From positions 992,001 to 1,056,000 of the forward strand of contig JAYKXP010000002.1 of the NCBI GenBank assembly GCA_037176845.1: a stretch of DNA of 64,000 nt, in the 5' to 3' direction. Under the pieces are notes generated by a model. That model was not told the origin of the DNA. It saw only the letters and a list, made by a program, of their open reading frames with translations, and did not search any database. Shown in pieces: positions 1 to 10,479 of this stretch (within the stretch, counting starts at the first letter, position 1; every line of letters begins with the position of its first letter). Source of the DNA: Paramarasmius palmivorus. Its lineage: Eukaryota; Basidiomycota; Agaricomycetes; Agaricales; Marasmiaceae. The translations under genes and the position numbers were made by a program.

Positions 1-3000
1 GAAATCTTTGAGCTCAGAATGAACACGCATGCCGGCGAGATAACGTACCTGATATATTCCATCGACCATATACAAGAAAAAGCCCTTAAATGAATAGTAC
101 GTTCTCCGACGACCGTAGTGATAAAGTTCAGGCAATTCCATCAGGGCGCGGTCGTCTGAGAAGAGTGATTAGTTACGATTAAATGAGGATCATGAACTCT
201 CCTACCTAAAATCCGGTCAACCGTACCAATACCGGCTACGGCGAAGATGGTGAAGACGGAGTTATAGAAAAGGATATAGTTGTAGTCCCAGGCGCTGCAA
301 ACTTGTCGTCAGAAGATGATGACAGAAGAGGTGGAATTCTTACAAAGTTGCGACTCAGCTACAGTAGATTTGGAACCACCACAATATCCCGGTTGGGACG
401 ACGTTCTTGTAGAAGAAATTGAGAATCCTATCAAGCCTGTCAACATGCGACCTCACTGCAAAGTAATGTCAACTTACATCGTTCCATTGCGAGCATAAGA
501 CCAGTGGCCGTGCACAAGGAGGAGCTTCTTGAGATAACGAAACTGGAAAAGGTGTTAGCCAACGCTGACACGCACTGTCGACCATGAAAGTTCACCTGTG
601 CAATGGCATAGTCGGACGAGTTGACAGCCTGAAGACCCTCTTCACCCGAAATACCGACACCAACATCAGCAGCCTGGATCATGCTGACATCATTCGCACC
701 ATCTCCAATGGCCAGGGTCATGGCTTCCAAACCATCCTTTACGAGCTTGACGACCAGTGCTTTTTGTAGAGGAGAAACTCGACAGCAGATGACACCTTCG
801 CAAAGGGTACCAAGGCGGAGCAGGAGTTCTTTGTTGTCTTCATTGTCGAAAGCCTGGACAAGATGATCAGAACGACATCCTATGCAATCGAAATATGCAC
901 ACTTACTTGTAACAGTGCACCACCGTCAACGACAAGAATGAAGCCCCCGGGTCGTTCACCATTCTCAGGACCGACAATTGACGAGACTCCGGTGTTGACA
1001 CGATGTAAGCCGGGATGAGAAGACATGGAAGATCTCGGTAAAGCCTCTGCGACTTCTTGATAGGTTTCTGGGAAGAATTGTTCCATTGCAGCCTTAAGCT
1101 GATCTCTGACGGGTCTGCCGCCCCCACGAACGATGATGATATTCGAGTCTGGCGAAATCAAGTTTGTACTTCGACCGATAGCTATTTTGACAGATCAGTC
1201 AATCAAGAGTAGAGCGAGTGCGACAGGGTCTCTCACCAATGGCGGTCTCGAGCTTGTCACCGGTCGCTACCCAAATTTTAATACCAGCTCGCTTTAGGTC
1301 AGCAATAGCTTCCGGTACACCATCCTGTAGCTTGTCCTCGATGGCAGTAGCGCCCAAAAGACGAAGGTCCTTCTCAATCTCCTCGGAGACGGTATCAATT
1401 TTGGCTTCTCGGTCGTCCATAGCTACCGAAGCATCATGATACCTCTCAGCCCATGACTCATATTCGTCCTCTGCAAAAGGATTGTTATAAGTCGGAGCAG
1501 GCGAGTGAGAGAGATGGACTCACCAGGAATGACTTTGTAGGCCAAGGTCAAGGTTCTCAGACCATCGTTTGCAAAGTCGCTAAGATGCCTCTCGGTCTCC
1601 TCCTTCAAGTCATCATTTCCTGCCTTGAGCCTGTCAAAGATGACGTTGTCCGCGCCTTTGCATAGCAAGAAGATCCGACTGTCATCTCCATGCTTACGAA
1701 GAACGACACTCATTCTCTTCCTCGCACTGTTGAACTCTAAAATGTTCAACAATTCGTACTTCTCGGGCTCTCCATCCGGCGACGAAGGGGTCCTCAATGA
1801 CAAGGTCTCCTTATCTCTTCCCAAAAACACGAATCCCATATCCGCTGCTGCCTGCACCAATGCCGCCTCATCTGGAGATTGGGCCTTATACTCAATAGCC
1901 CCTGTCTCCGGATCCACCGACGCCAGAACAGTGTGACAAAGCGCCAACACCGAAAAGAACCCGTTCAACATCCTCGCATGTGCAGCAATGTCCGAATCAG
2001 GCTCCTCTGCATATGCCGCTTCAATGTCCCTCGCCAGTTCGGAATCACGAAAATGCGGGATCGGATCTTTCCCTTTTGGTTGTGCCTTGGTTCGTATGCC
2101 GGGCGGGTGGCTGATTGAGGATGGAGGCTTTGAGCTTGTCGCATCAGAGTCCGAGGGTCTGGAAAGAGTGACGCCCACATGAAATGTTTGTCCTTCGCCT
2201 TTTTCGCCTGGGTTCTTCTCCAAATCCAACGAAACATCAGCGTCCGCATTTTCTTCGGTTTCCGGATCGCCTTTGTACGCCCTTCCTCCGATTGAACATT
2301 GGCGGAATACCATCACGTTCTAAAGATGGAGATGATCAGTAAAAGTGTGTGGGTTCTCCCGAAATCAAGCTAAAAATGATGACAGGATGTTACAAATGTG
2401 CGCACCTGTGTCAATGTGCCAGTCTTATCTGAGAAGATATACTCTATCTGACCGAGATCGTCAGTCAAGTTCCAGCTCCTCGCTTGGGTTGGCTGATCCT
2501 TCTTCTCGTAGTACATCTCATAGTCGAGATATATGAAGATTGACTGCACGGTACGGACCACTTCGATGGTCAAATAAAGTGAGATCGGAACTAGAAGGCT
2601 TGGAACCTGACCGAAACAGGCCACATTAGTTGATGATGATACAGCAAGAGCTAAAAGAACATTGACGTACGTGAGAAGTGCAAAAGCAAATGTAACGATC
2701 CCATTAACAGACGGGTTATCTCCCGACGTGTCTGCACCGTATAACCAAGGAGCATCGAGTGGGAAATACTCCTTTTCGAGGGTAGAGTCGACAATGGCAC
2801 AAATGGCTGCCATGACGAAAATAAGCGCCAGGTTGATCAAGCTAAAGGTAGAGAATTGATTATTCATTAATGATGCCAATGCGAGAGGAATGGACACTTA
2901 CACTTGGGGATTCATCTGCCTCTCCACCCGACTCCGCTTACTGGGAGTGCCCCCAGCATTCATGACAATCTTGCTATCCTCGCCCGTGAACAGGACAACC

Positions 3001-4101
3001 CCGATGACCCATGAGGTATTCTTCAGAACAGTACCTCTGAGCAACGTAGTCTGTAAATCCACCGGATACTTCTTCTCCCCAAACTCAACCATCGCATTGA
3101 GCCTATACATATTATTCTCCGGACGATCACATTGAACCCTAAACGCATTAATTGTGTTGGCACAATCTGCCGCAGTCCGCAAGTGGGTCAACGGGGCAAC
3201 CGCATTACGAGACTTGAGATTTGTCTCCCCATCCAAATTCTTCGTCTCCACATAAGCGACATTCTCCTCGTCCGAAGTCGCACAAATGAGGATATCGGCC
3301 GGGATAGCTTCATTGTCTGTGATCATAACGAAATCACCGACGCGTAAGTCTTCCCATAGGGCATTCTCCCAGTATGGGCCTCCCTCGTCATTCCCGCTGC
3401 TGATATCATCACTGGGCGGAACCGTGATTTGGATAGAGGAGTCTGGTTTGGTAATGGACGCGAGGGAGACGTCAGGCGTCATTGCCTTTGCCGCTGACGA
3501 TACCGCTCGTGGACGTCGTGTGCTTTTGGGAATGAGACCTCGTACGAATGTCTTGCTTTTCCCCTTTGTGATGTTTGGGTTGACCCAATCTCCGCCCCGC
3601 AAGACCTTGACTACACTCTGGTTTACGCGTTGGTCGGATTTATGCCGTCTGTAATCTTCGTATCCGTCTTTCAACGCGGTGAGACCAATGATGATTACGA
3701 GGGGTAGAATGACGACTCCCGGGGAGATGGTTGAGAACTTGGGGAAGAATTGAAGTATGGCCAGTCCAACAAAGTACCTGTAAACGAAAGTATGAGCATT
3801 ATTACACTTGAAAACAAGGAAAAGGGTCGTCCAAATTTGCCAATCTACGGAATTGCTCAATTAAATTCCTTGGAATGAAGGTGAGTATGGTGTATTTGGA
3901 GGTTATGACCTGGTTTGTGCAGTAGACATGTTCCCGCTTGACTTTTCCTCTATGGTCCAGATATTCCGCTGGTAGATTCTCGTTGACGTGGATTGTGCGC
4001 GGCGGTCCCGGGGGTCTCTTGGTAGTGAATAAGTCTTCGACCTTGAAGGTGGCTAGACGATCGAACCAAACGGCGACGGGGTTCGCCTTGGTCTTCGCCA
4101 T
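1..4101 (-). CDS. DNF1: P4-type phospholipid-translocating ATPase (flippase), Dnf1/Dnf2 class, 3' end outside window
   Basis: P4-ATPases move phospholipids from the outer to the inner leaflet of plasma or endosomal membranes. The first exon (start 4101) has the N-terminal sequence leading to [12 protein letters not shown], typical of the class. The next exon has the TM1-TM2 hairpin ending in [15 protein letters not shown]. The phosphorylation motif DKTGTLTQ lies near 2410-2440, directly before a splice donor. The nucleotide-binding region follows ([20 protein letters not shown]), then the hinge [21 protein letters not shown] at 650-730. Sequence after the hinge reads like the last membrane helices ([10 protein letters not shown]). 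The gene continues past base 1. The splice after LANL near 3832 lacks a GT donor as written; a single missing T would give GTACGA, so I suspect a consensus error. It shares its 5' region with the divergent acyltransferase gene. Dnf1/Dnf2 rather than Drs2 or Neo1 is inferred from the N-terminal motif. Confidence 0.93.
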
Positions 4102-4739
4102 GATGGTGGCACGGAAGAAAGAGGGGCGACCAACTCGGTAAGTAGGGCGGTGACTTATTCAGAAACAACCACCAAGGTCATCATCACGATATAGAAAATG
4201 TGTCTCCCGTGAGAGATCCTTTACAGATGCCGTCTGTGTCATTTCTCATGACACCGTCCCGGGCCTGATGCAATTCTTAGACCATGTCCCACCTATGTCC
4301 CACTTTTTCTCCATACAAGACTCTATAAATTGTTGAAGCTGTGTTCATTTTTACAGGAATCTGGCTAGTAATAGGTATGGCTAGCGGTATTGCTGGCGGT
4401 GGAAAAGCTATGAAACGGTACCGTAGAGCCATCAACAGTTTCAACGCCCATCCGTGATGACTGTGTAACCCAAATATCCGGGTAACCCTTAATGCCCTTT
4501 GTAAGCCTGTTGCCAACTGCAACTTTTTTTCGGCCTTTCTTCCGCTCGTTATCAGGCAAGAAATGACACGAATGCGACCAAATGGCAAAGTGCTGTTCGA
4601 CATGCGGCTGCATCAGAACTCGGATACGGCTCAAAGTGCGGTACGGCTCGTGCCGAGGAATAGGCGCCCAGAGGGATAGCCGAAAATCGCAGACTTGTCG
4701 TTTTTAGTTTTATCCGTCATCTTGCAGAGCCAAGCTCCT
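4102..4739. promoter_or_regulatory. Divergent intergenic region between flippase and sterol acyltransferase genes
   Basis: About 640 bases separate two start codons that point away from each other, so the promoters of both genes must lie here. I see no clear TATA box. A short direct repeat of ATGTCCCAC occurs near 4284-4302. No open frame in it looks like a gene. Confidence 0.5.
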
Positions 4740-7013
4740 ATGCCGATAGACAGCTCACCACAAGTCTCCAATTCTCAGACTACAGGAAATACAGGTTTCA
4801 AGACCTCTGATGGAACCATATACGTCTCCAAGCCATTTCGCTCAAAAAATTCACCACAAAAACGTCGTGCTCTAGTCACATTCGTTCCGAGGCAGTCTGT
4901 ATTCGATATCAACAATGAAGCCTCGACGACCAATCAATTTCGCGGTTTCTTCTCCTTGTTCTGGATATCAATGTTCATATTCATGGTTAGAACGTATATC
5001 CGGAGTTTCGAGGCCCATGGACATGCTCTTGATTTGGTATGTTCAAATTACTTTACGCCCAGGCAAATCTGACCTTGTGGTTTAGCATTTCGCGAGCATG
5101 TTCTCGAGGGATGCCATAACTCTCGCTATTAGCGATGGCGTGCTGGTTCTAACAACGGTACTTTGCGTGCCTTTCGCAAAAGCGATTTCAAAGGGGTACA
5201 TCCGGTACAACTTGATAGGCGTCATCCTCCAACACACCTTCCAAACCGTTCGTCCTCTTCTCAGCGATTAGTTGGACCTTCAATAGGTGCGCTCCACTCT
5301 TCTATTATGCCCTACATCACCATTCCTCATTGCATCATCCTTTACACGCAGGCAATGGCCGTGGGTCCAATCGGGGTTTCTAACTTTACACAGTCTCGTA
5401 CGTCACAAAAGTTTCATTGAGCTTGAACCTAGCTAATACCATGGACTGTTCCTCCAGGTCCTTATTATGAAAATGCACTCCTACATGTCCGTCAACGGCT
5501 ACCTCCAAACCGTATCCGTACGATCCCAACGCACACTTGATAAACTACGTCAAGCAGCTGAAACCCTCGGCGGTGGTTGGGCTCAAGCTATCTTAGACGC
5601 CAAGAGGCATAAAATTGAATTGGACACGAGCACAGGAATGACATCAACAGATTCCGAGTCTACATCACATCTTGCTCCTCCCGCACCACGACACGTACCG
5701 ATTCTAATCAATCTCAGAGGTCTCTGACCCCCCTCGGAACCCCTCCTATACCTGCCTCTGTGTCTGGTTCAGGTCTTCAAACCTCCTATGTCGACCCAGA
5801 TACAGCCAGTGCGTTGAGGAAGCGCCTCGTAGCGTTATCGGATGCGAATGGAGTTGTCGATGCGGATGCGGAGGATGTTGTTAAAGGGATTCAGGGTGAA
5901 GAGAAGGGCTCGGACAAGAAAAATGATGATGCAGATGAACACCTGTCTCCGGCGCAGCCGCATCCACTCATTGACCATCCAAACGAGGAGATTGCAGAGT
6001 TGGCACGGGAGTACACAGAGCTGCAGGGCGAGTTGACGAGTTCAGGGCCCTTATATGTCACCTGGCCGAATAATATTACCTTGAAGAATTTCGCGGTCTA
6101 CATGCTCATCCCGACGTTGGTGTACATGAATTGGAGTATCCACGAACCGATAGGTGCGTAGTCCTATGGTGTTCAGCGGTTCATGATTGACTTCACTGTA
6201 CAGGATTCGACCTCTTTATGTTTTCGAAAAGACCGTGGCCACTTTCGGAACGTTCCTGTTGCTTTACAGCGTCACAGAGCGATTCATCTTGACACTCACT
6301 CCTACTCCCGACCAGTCGTTCCTTCGTTCACTTCCTTGATCTATCCTTGCCATTCATGTTGGCATATCTTTTACTGTTCTACATTATATTCGGTGCGTAT
6401 CCGTATTCTACTGTTGCTCTGCTCTGACATGTTGCCGCCATAGAATGCATATGCAACGGGTTCGCCGAACTTTCATAGTAAGTTACACAATGTCCACACA
6501 AACCCTTTACTTACCTTGTTACAGTTTCGCAGACAGACAGTTCTACGAAGATTGGGTATGTATTACATTGGTTCCCTGGAATTCGTTAGCCAACTAGTCA
6601 CCTTCAGTGGAACTCTACATCTTGGGACGAATTCTCCCGCAAATGGAACAAGCCAGTACACATGTTCCTCCTCCGACACGTCTATCAATCCACTATGGTC
6701 TCGTACAAATTATCTAGAAATTCCGCCATGTTCGTAACGTTCCTCTTGAGCGCGTGCGTTCATGAGCTTGTCATGGTGATCGTCACGAAGAAGTTTAGGT
6801 TTTATTTGTTTGCGTTGCAGGTATGTATCACCATCGCAGATCTGTGTGCCTAATGGGAATTCACGCTACGATTTACAGCTGATACAGATCCCGCTGATCA
6901 CTATAAGCCGGATTCCAGCTATCAAGAGGAACAAGATGTTGGGTAATTTGGTGTTTTGGTTAGGGTTATACGCTGGGTTCCCGTTATTGTGTGTGGCGTA
7001 TGTCGCCTATTGA
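4740..7013 (+). CDS. ARE2: Sterol O-acyltransferase (MBOAT family, Are1/Are2-like)
   Basis: It should esterify sterols with fatty acyl-CoA in the ER membrane for storage in lipid droplets. Evidence: WPWVQSGF followed across an intron by MKMHSYMSVNGYL, both characteristic of the family. The signature FYEDWWNSTSWDEFSRKWN is split by an intron near 6555. The presumed catalytic histidine is in SACVHELVM near 6760. The protein ends at 7013 after another membrane segment. The ATG at 4740 gives the first long frame, and an acidic, Ser-rich linker sits in the middle (about 5640-6000). Two frame changes, near 5249 and 5695, have no intron to explain them; the protein reads well on either side, so I take them as indels in the sequence. 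It is divergent from the flippase gene. Confidence 0.9.
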
Positions 7014-7378
7014 AGTCGAGGTGGTGACTTCTATTCAATTCACGAATCTTTATGACATATACCAGTGGCGTATCTTTCGATTTCTATGTACTGTATTCTT
7101 CGTGGTAATAGCACTCGAGCTCGGGTGACATCCGATATCGCTTATGCCTCCGAGGCTCTGACGCACTTTTCGAATGCAAAAGAAAAAAAAAAAGGTTCGA
7201 GTCCACCGTGACCGGGTGACCTTGGCACCATTGCTGCTATCGCTGACTCAGACAATGACGAACGACCAACATATTCAACCCACATCAATATACCCACATC
7301 TGTCCGATATCAATGAAATAAACTCGACATGGCGCATATAATTCAGATCCCGCAACTTGAAGAATCATCGTTATCAAG
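7014..7378. other. Intergenic spacer
   Basis: 365 bases between the acyltransferase stop and the dehydrogenase start. It holds a run of A near 7182-7193 and no convincing open frame or RNA gene. The dehydrogenase promoter must lie here. Confidence 0.4.
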
Positions 7379-8472
7379 ATGTCAGACTCTGCTTCTCCAG
7401 TAATCCTCATCACAGGCTGTTCAACGGGCTTTGGACGCTCTCTTGCCTTAGAAGCTCTTAGTCGTGGCCTGCGTGTTATCGCAACAGCGAGAAGATTGGA
7501 AACCATAGCTGATCTGGAGGAGAAAGGTGCAAAGACGCTGAGTCTGGATGTCACTGCTCCAGCAGAACAACTGGAAGAGTTTGCAAAAAAGGCGATTGGT
7601 GCTTTGTGAGTTTTATCTGTTTATCTTTCTATCTTTTGATATCAGTCGCTGACAGGATTTACAGCGGAGTAGTTGACATTCTGGTGAATAATGCTGGGTA
7701 TTTTTGGCTGGTGCCATTGAAGAGAATACGTACGTGCACAAATTCTCTATACTCAGGGCTCCTACTGAAGACATTAATTGCAGCTTGGAAGACATCAAAG
7801 CACAATTCGATACCAATTTCTTCAGTGTTATCAATCTTACAACAAAATTCCTACCTCATTTTCGTTCGCGCAAGACCGGGACCATCGTGAATATTAGCTC
7901 TCAAGGGGCTTACCTCGCACTCAGCGGCGGAGGGATATATTGTGCTTCGAAGGCTGCTCTGGACTGTACGTCAGATCGTCTTGTATGCTCTACGTGTTTT
8001 CTAATCTGTTACACAAAGGTCTGAGCGAGGTGTGGTCCAAAGGAACTTGCACCCTTCGGAATCCGTACCATGACGGTCAACCTCGGTGCATATCGCACAG
8101 CTGTCGCAGGATCGAATACCAAGAAGCCCGCTAAGGAGGTACGTTCTGATTCAACCGCGTTAATTTAACCACAAGTCTCACTAATGGTTCAAATCCAGAT
8201 CGATGGTTACAATGATGCCCACGAATTCTTATCTATCTTCCAAGAGCGCTCCGGTCAGGAGCCCGGAGATCCAGCCAAAGCAGTAAAGAAACTTTTGGAC
8301 TTGGTGTTGACATCGAAAGAACTGCCTGCTCGGTTTACTCTGGGTGACGATGCGATAGCATATGGAGAAGACACTCCAGGGAAGGCTGAAAGAGCTTGAG
8401 CAGTGGCGGGAGCATGGTGTTGGGACCAATGTAGACGGGCCATTGTTCGCAAAGACCGGTGGGGCTTGGTGA
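7379..8472 (+). CDS. Short-chain dehydrogenase/reductase
   Basis: A classical Rossmann-fold NAD(P)-dependent oxidoreductase of unknown substrate. The cofactor motif TGCSTGFG is at residues 13-20. DILVNNAG follows the first intron, and the catalytic Ser and YxxxK are in NISSQGAYL and YCASKAALD. The last part has DGYNDAHEFLSIFQER and ends WREHGVGTNVDGPLF. Reading the whole protein needs three single-base corrections: at the T run near 7706 (VNNAGYF to LAGAIEEN), in AAAGG near 8041 (WSK to ELAPFGIR) and near 8372 (GEDT to QGRLKELEQW). Two of the three lie in homopolymers, so sequencing error is likely, though a young pseudogene is possible. A partial copy of its last exons lies directly downstream. 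Confidence 0.85.
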
Positions 8473-8737
8473 GTCATGATTGGAGAGATGTATACTCAGA
8501 TTGGATAATTTTCATGTGTGGTGTATCATCGTGATATTACTAGTTTTTGGATCTTGGCGCTTACTTTCAGCCCTTCGCCGAATCAGAGGAATGAAAACGG
8601 CCTTAGTGCCTGACGGATGTAATCCACTGCGATACCCAGGCTTGTCAAGAGACGGTAAGATAAAAAGCGACAGCACGATGTTCGTTGAATCGCTGTGTTA
8701 TGACGACCAGCTGCCCATCTTCTAGTCATCCTGATCA

Positions 8738-9248
8738 GAGGTTCCATTTGGAATTCGTACCATGACAGCCATCCTTGGGGCATACAGCTGTCGCAGGTTC
8801 GAATACTAAGTACTAAACAACCAGCCAAAGAGGTATGTTCTGATTCAACCGTGTTAATTTAACCTCTGGTCTCACCTGTCGTTCAAACTTACTTTTAGAT
8901 CGAAGGCTACGATAGCAGTGCGCATATCACTCTTCCAAGAGCGCTCCGGTCAGGAGCCGGGCAATACAGCCAAAGGGCGAGGGAAGGAGAAGGGGGGGGG
9001 GAGGAGGGGGAGGGGGGAGGGGGGGGGGGGGGGGGCTAAGGGGGGGGGGGGGGGGGGGTGAAACTTTCAAGTTGGGACTTGGTCCTAACATCGAAGGATC
9101 TACCTGCTCGATTTGCTCTGGTGACGATGTTGTAGTGTTTGTGGAAAGGGAACTGCAGGGAAGGTTGGAAGAACTCGACAAGTGGCGAGATTGTGGTGCT
9201 GGGACGAATGTAGATGGTTCATTGTTTGCAAAGCCTGGCGGAGCTTAG
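8738..9248 (+). pseudogene. Truncated tandem copy of the SDR 3' exons, interrupted by a G tract
   Basis: From about 8738 the sequence again follows the dehydrogenase from the FGIRTMT segment onward. It includes the next intron, recognisable by its shared TTCTGATTCAACC start and GTTAATTTAACC, and the last exon to its stop at 9246-9248. The N-terminal three quarters of the gene are missing, so there is no cofactor-binding region. In the last exon the GCCAAAG segment is followed by about 80 bases of mostly G before the homology resumes with TTGGGACTTGGT. The end matches again (ELQGRLEELDKW, then GTNVDGSLFAKPGGA). I call it a pseudogene made by a partial tandem duplication. Confidence 0.8.
8979..9058 (+). 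repeat. Low-complexity G/A tract dominated by long G runs
   Basis: Almost pure G with scattered A, and one CTAA interruption near 9036. It contains G runs of about 9, 17 and 18 bases. It lies inside the duplicated dehydrogenase exon, where the parent gene has only the short sequence CAGTAAAG. It could form G-quadruplexes on the plus strand. Its exact length is uncertain because such runs are hard to sequence. Confidence 0.85.
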
Positions 9249-9644
9249 TAATCTCTTCGGACGTATGTGGGTTTGGAATGTGGGCACCAATCGCCTTGGA
9301 ATGAACGTTACTCTCGGGTGAATTATCGATCAAGTTAGTACGTCAGAAGGAACTCCAAGATGGACACTGGCTTTCTTCCTCGTACTTCGAAGCATGTATG
9401 AACATAAACCATTGACATGAAGCTCTAGCACAGACGATTCACTAGTTTATATTTTCCACCCCATGGTGCAAAGAAGCCAAGAGTATACATTGTACCCGTG
9501 CAACTCCTGAAGCTGAAGGACCGAATCGCCTTCGCGTGTCTAAAATCCCAAGATTGACATCCCAGGTCTGAGACTTCAGGAAATGTATACTCCTTACCTT
9601 ACAGACATTCAACAATTTCTCGGCATCGGTTTTCACATCTCTCG

Positions 9645-9652
9645 TATAAATA
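9645..9652 (+). promoter_or_regulatory. TATA box of the small secreted protein gene
   Basis: TATAAATA lies 67 bases upstream of the ATG at 9719, a normal distance for a fungal core promoter. It supports a real transcription unit starting before 9719. Confidence 0.55.
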
Positions 9653-9718
9653 CTCTTCGGTGTCCCTACATACTCCACAAGCAACAACAGGTGCCTTTAC
9701 TCCCCCTTGCGCCTCCAA

Positions 9719-10168
9719 TATGTTCCGTCTCGACCTGATCTACGTCCTCACCTTCCTGAGCTATGATCACTTTTGTTTGTTCCTTCCCCCTTTCTCGGCG
9801 AGATGAAGGCTGGAACCAATGCACCACTCGTGGGACACCACACTGCTGCAATAATATCGGTCTGGGAGTCTTGAGCTGCATAGCAGGCAGTACACAATGG
9901 TACGTTTCGACTTCTTCATTCTTGATGCTTGTTAATATTTACCGAATTGGTACAGTACCAGCGGCACGGCGTATTGTTGCCACAACTACCTCGACCAGAA
10001 TGGCTGGTTTAACATCAATGTTGGAAGCTGTATCAAGTATGATGAGCCTGGATCTGGTCTGCTAGTCAACGTCGCGGGTACGGTGAATGGCTTCTGGCGA
10101 AGGGAAGAAGATGAACTTGATACCAGGACATATCATCCTTCGTTTTGGAAGCTGGCGAGGAAAGAATG
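9719..10168 (+). CDS. Small secreted eight-cysteine protein with hydrophobin-like cysteine order
   Basis: Two exons (intron 9900-9955) encode a small protein with eight cysteines in the order C-CC-C-C-CC-C. The spacings are about 7, 9, 6, 6 and 16 residues: CTTRGTPHCC, then LSC, then a Cys completed across the intron, then TSGTAYCC and NVGSC. A hydrophobic N terminus (from ATG 9719, or from ATG 9763 as MITFVCSFPLSRR) looks like a signal peptide, followed by an RR site suitable for Kex2 cleavage. The two possible starts are out of phase by one base, so an extra T near 9762 is likely. The order is that of hydrophobins, but the loops are much shorter and a 50-residue charged tail follows the last Cys. 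I therefore do not call it a hydrophobin. Confidence 0.65.
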
Positions 10169-10479
10169 AAATGGACACGATTTCTGTAAAATTAAAACCT
10201 ACCTTCATCATCTGTATCATCACAACGAACTTGAAACCCCCTGCAAATTTGCACGAATAAGTTTAAGCGAGCATACAAGTCCCAACGAAGAATGCCGAAA
10301 AAGAGTGCTATTTGTACAATAGTGATGTAGTGTAATAGTTCCGAGCCGATCGAGCAAGAAAACTAGGTGGGGATAGTGAGAGGTATATAGGGTTCAAGGT
10401 TGTAAAAGAGACCATGACCGTATTCCAAAAAAAACGAGTGTCAGATGCATTCAAACAACAAACAGAATCAAAAGGACTG

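Noticed and set aside
1218..3654. Several long plus-strand open frames opposite the flippase gene
   Set aside because: They are antisense shadows of the ATPase exons, with compositions (Ser/Arg-rich) typical of reading coding sequence backwards.
8927..9181. Minus-strand proline-rich open frame across the G tract
   Set aside because: It is only the translation of the C-rich complement of the tract inside a pseudogene.
9719..10168. Calling the eight-cysteine protein a hydrophobin
   Set aside because: The cysteine order fits, but the loop lengths fall outside both known classes and a long tail follows the last Cys.
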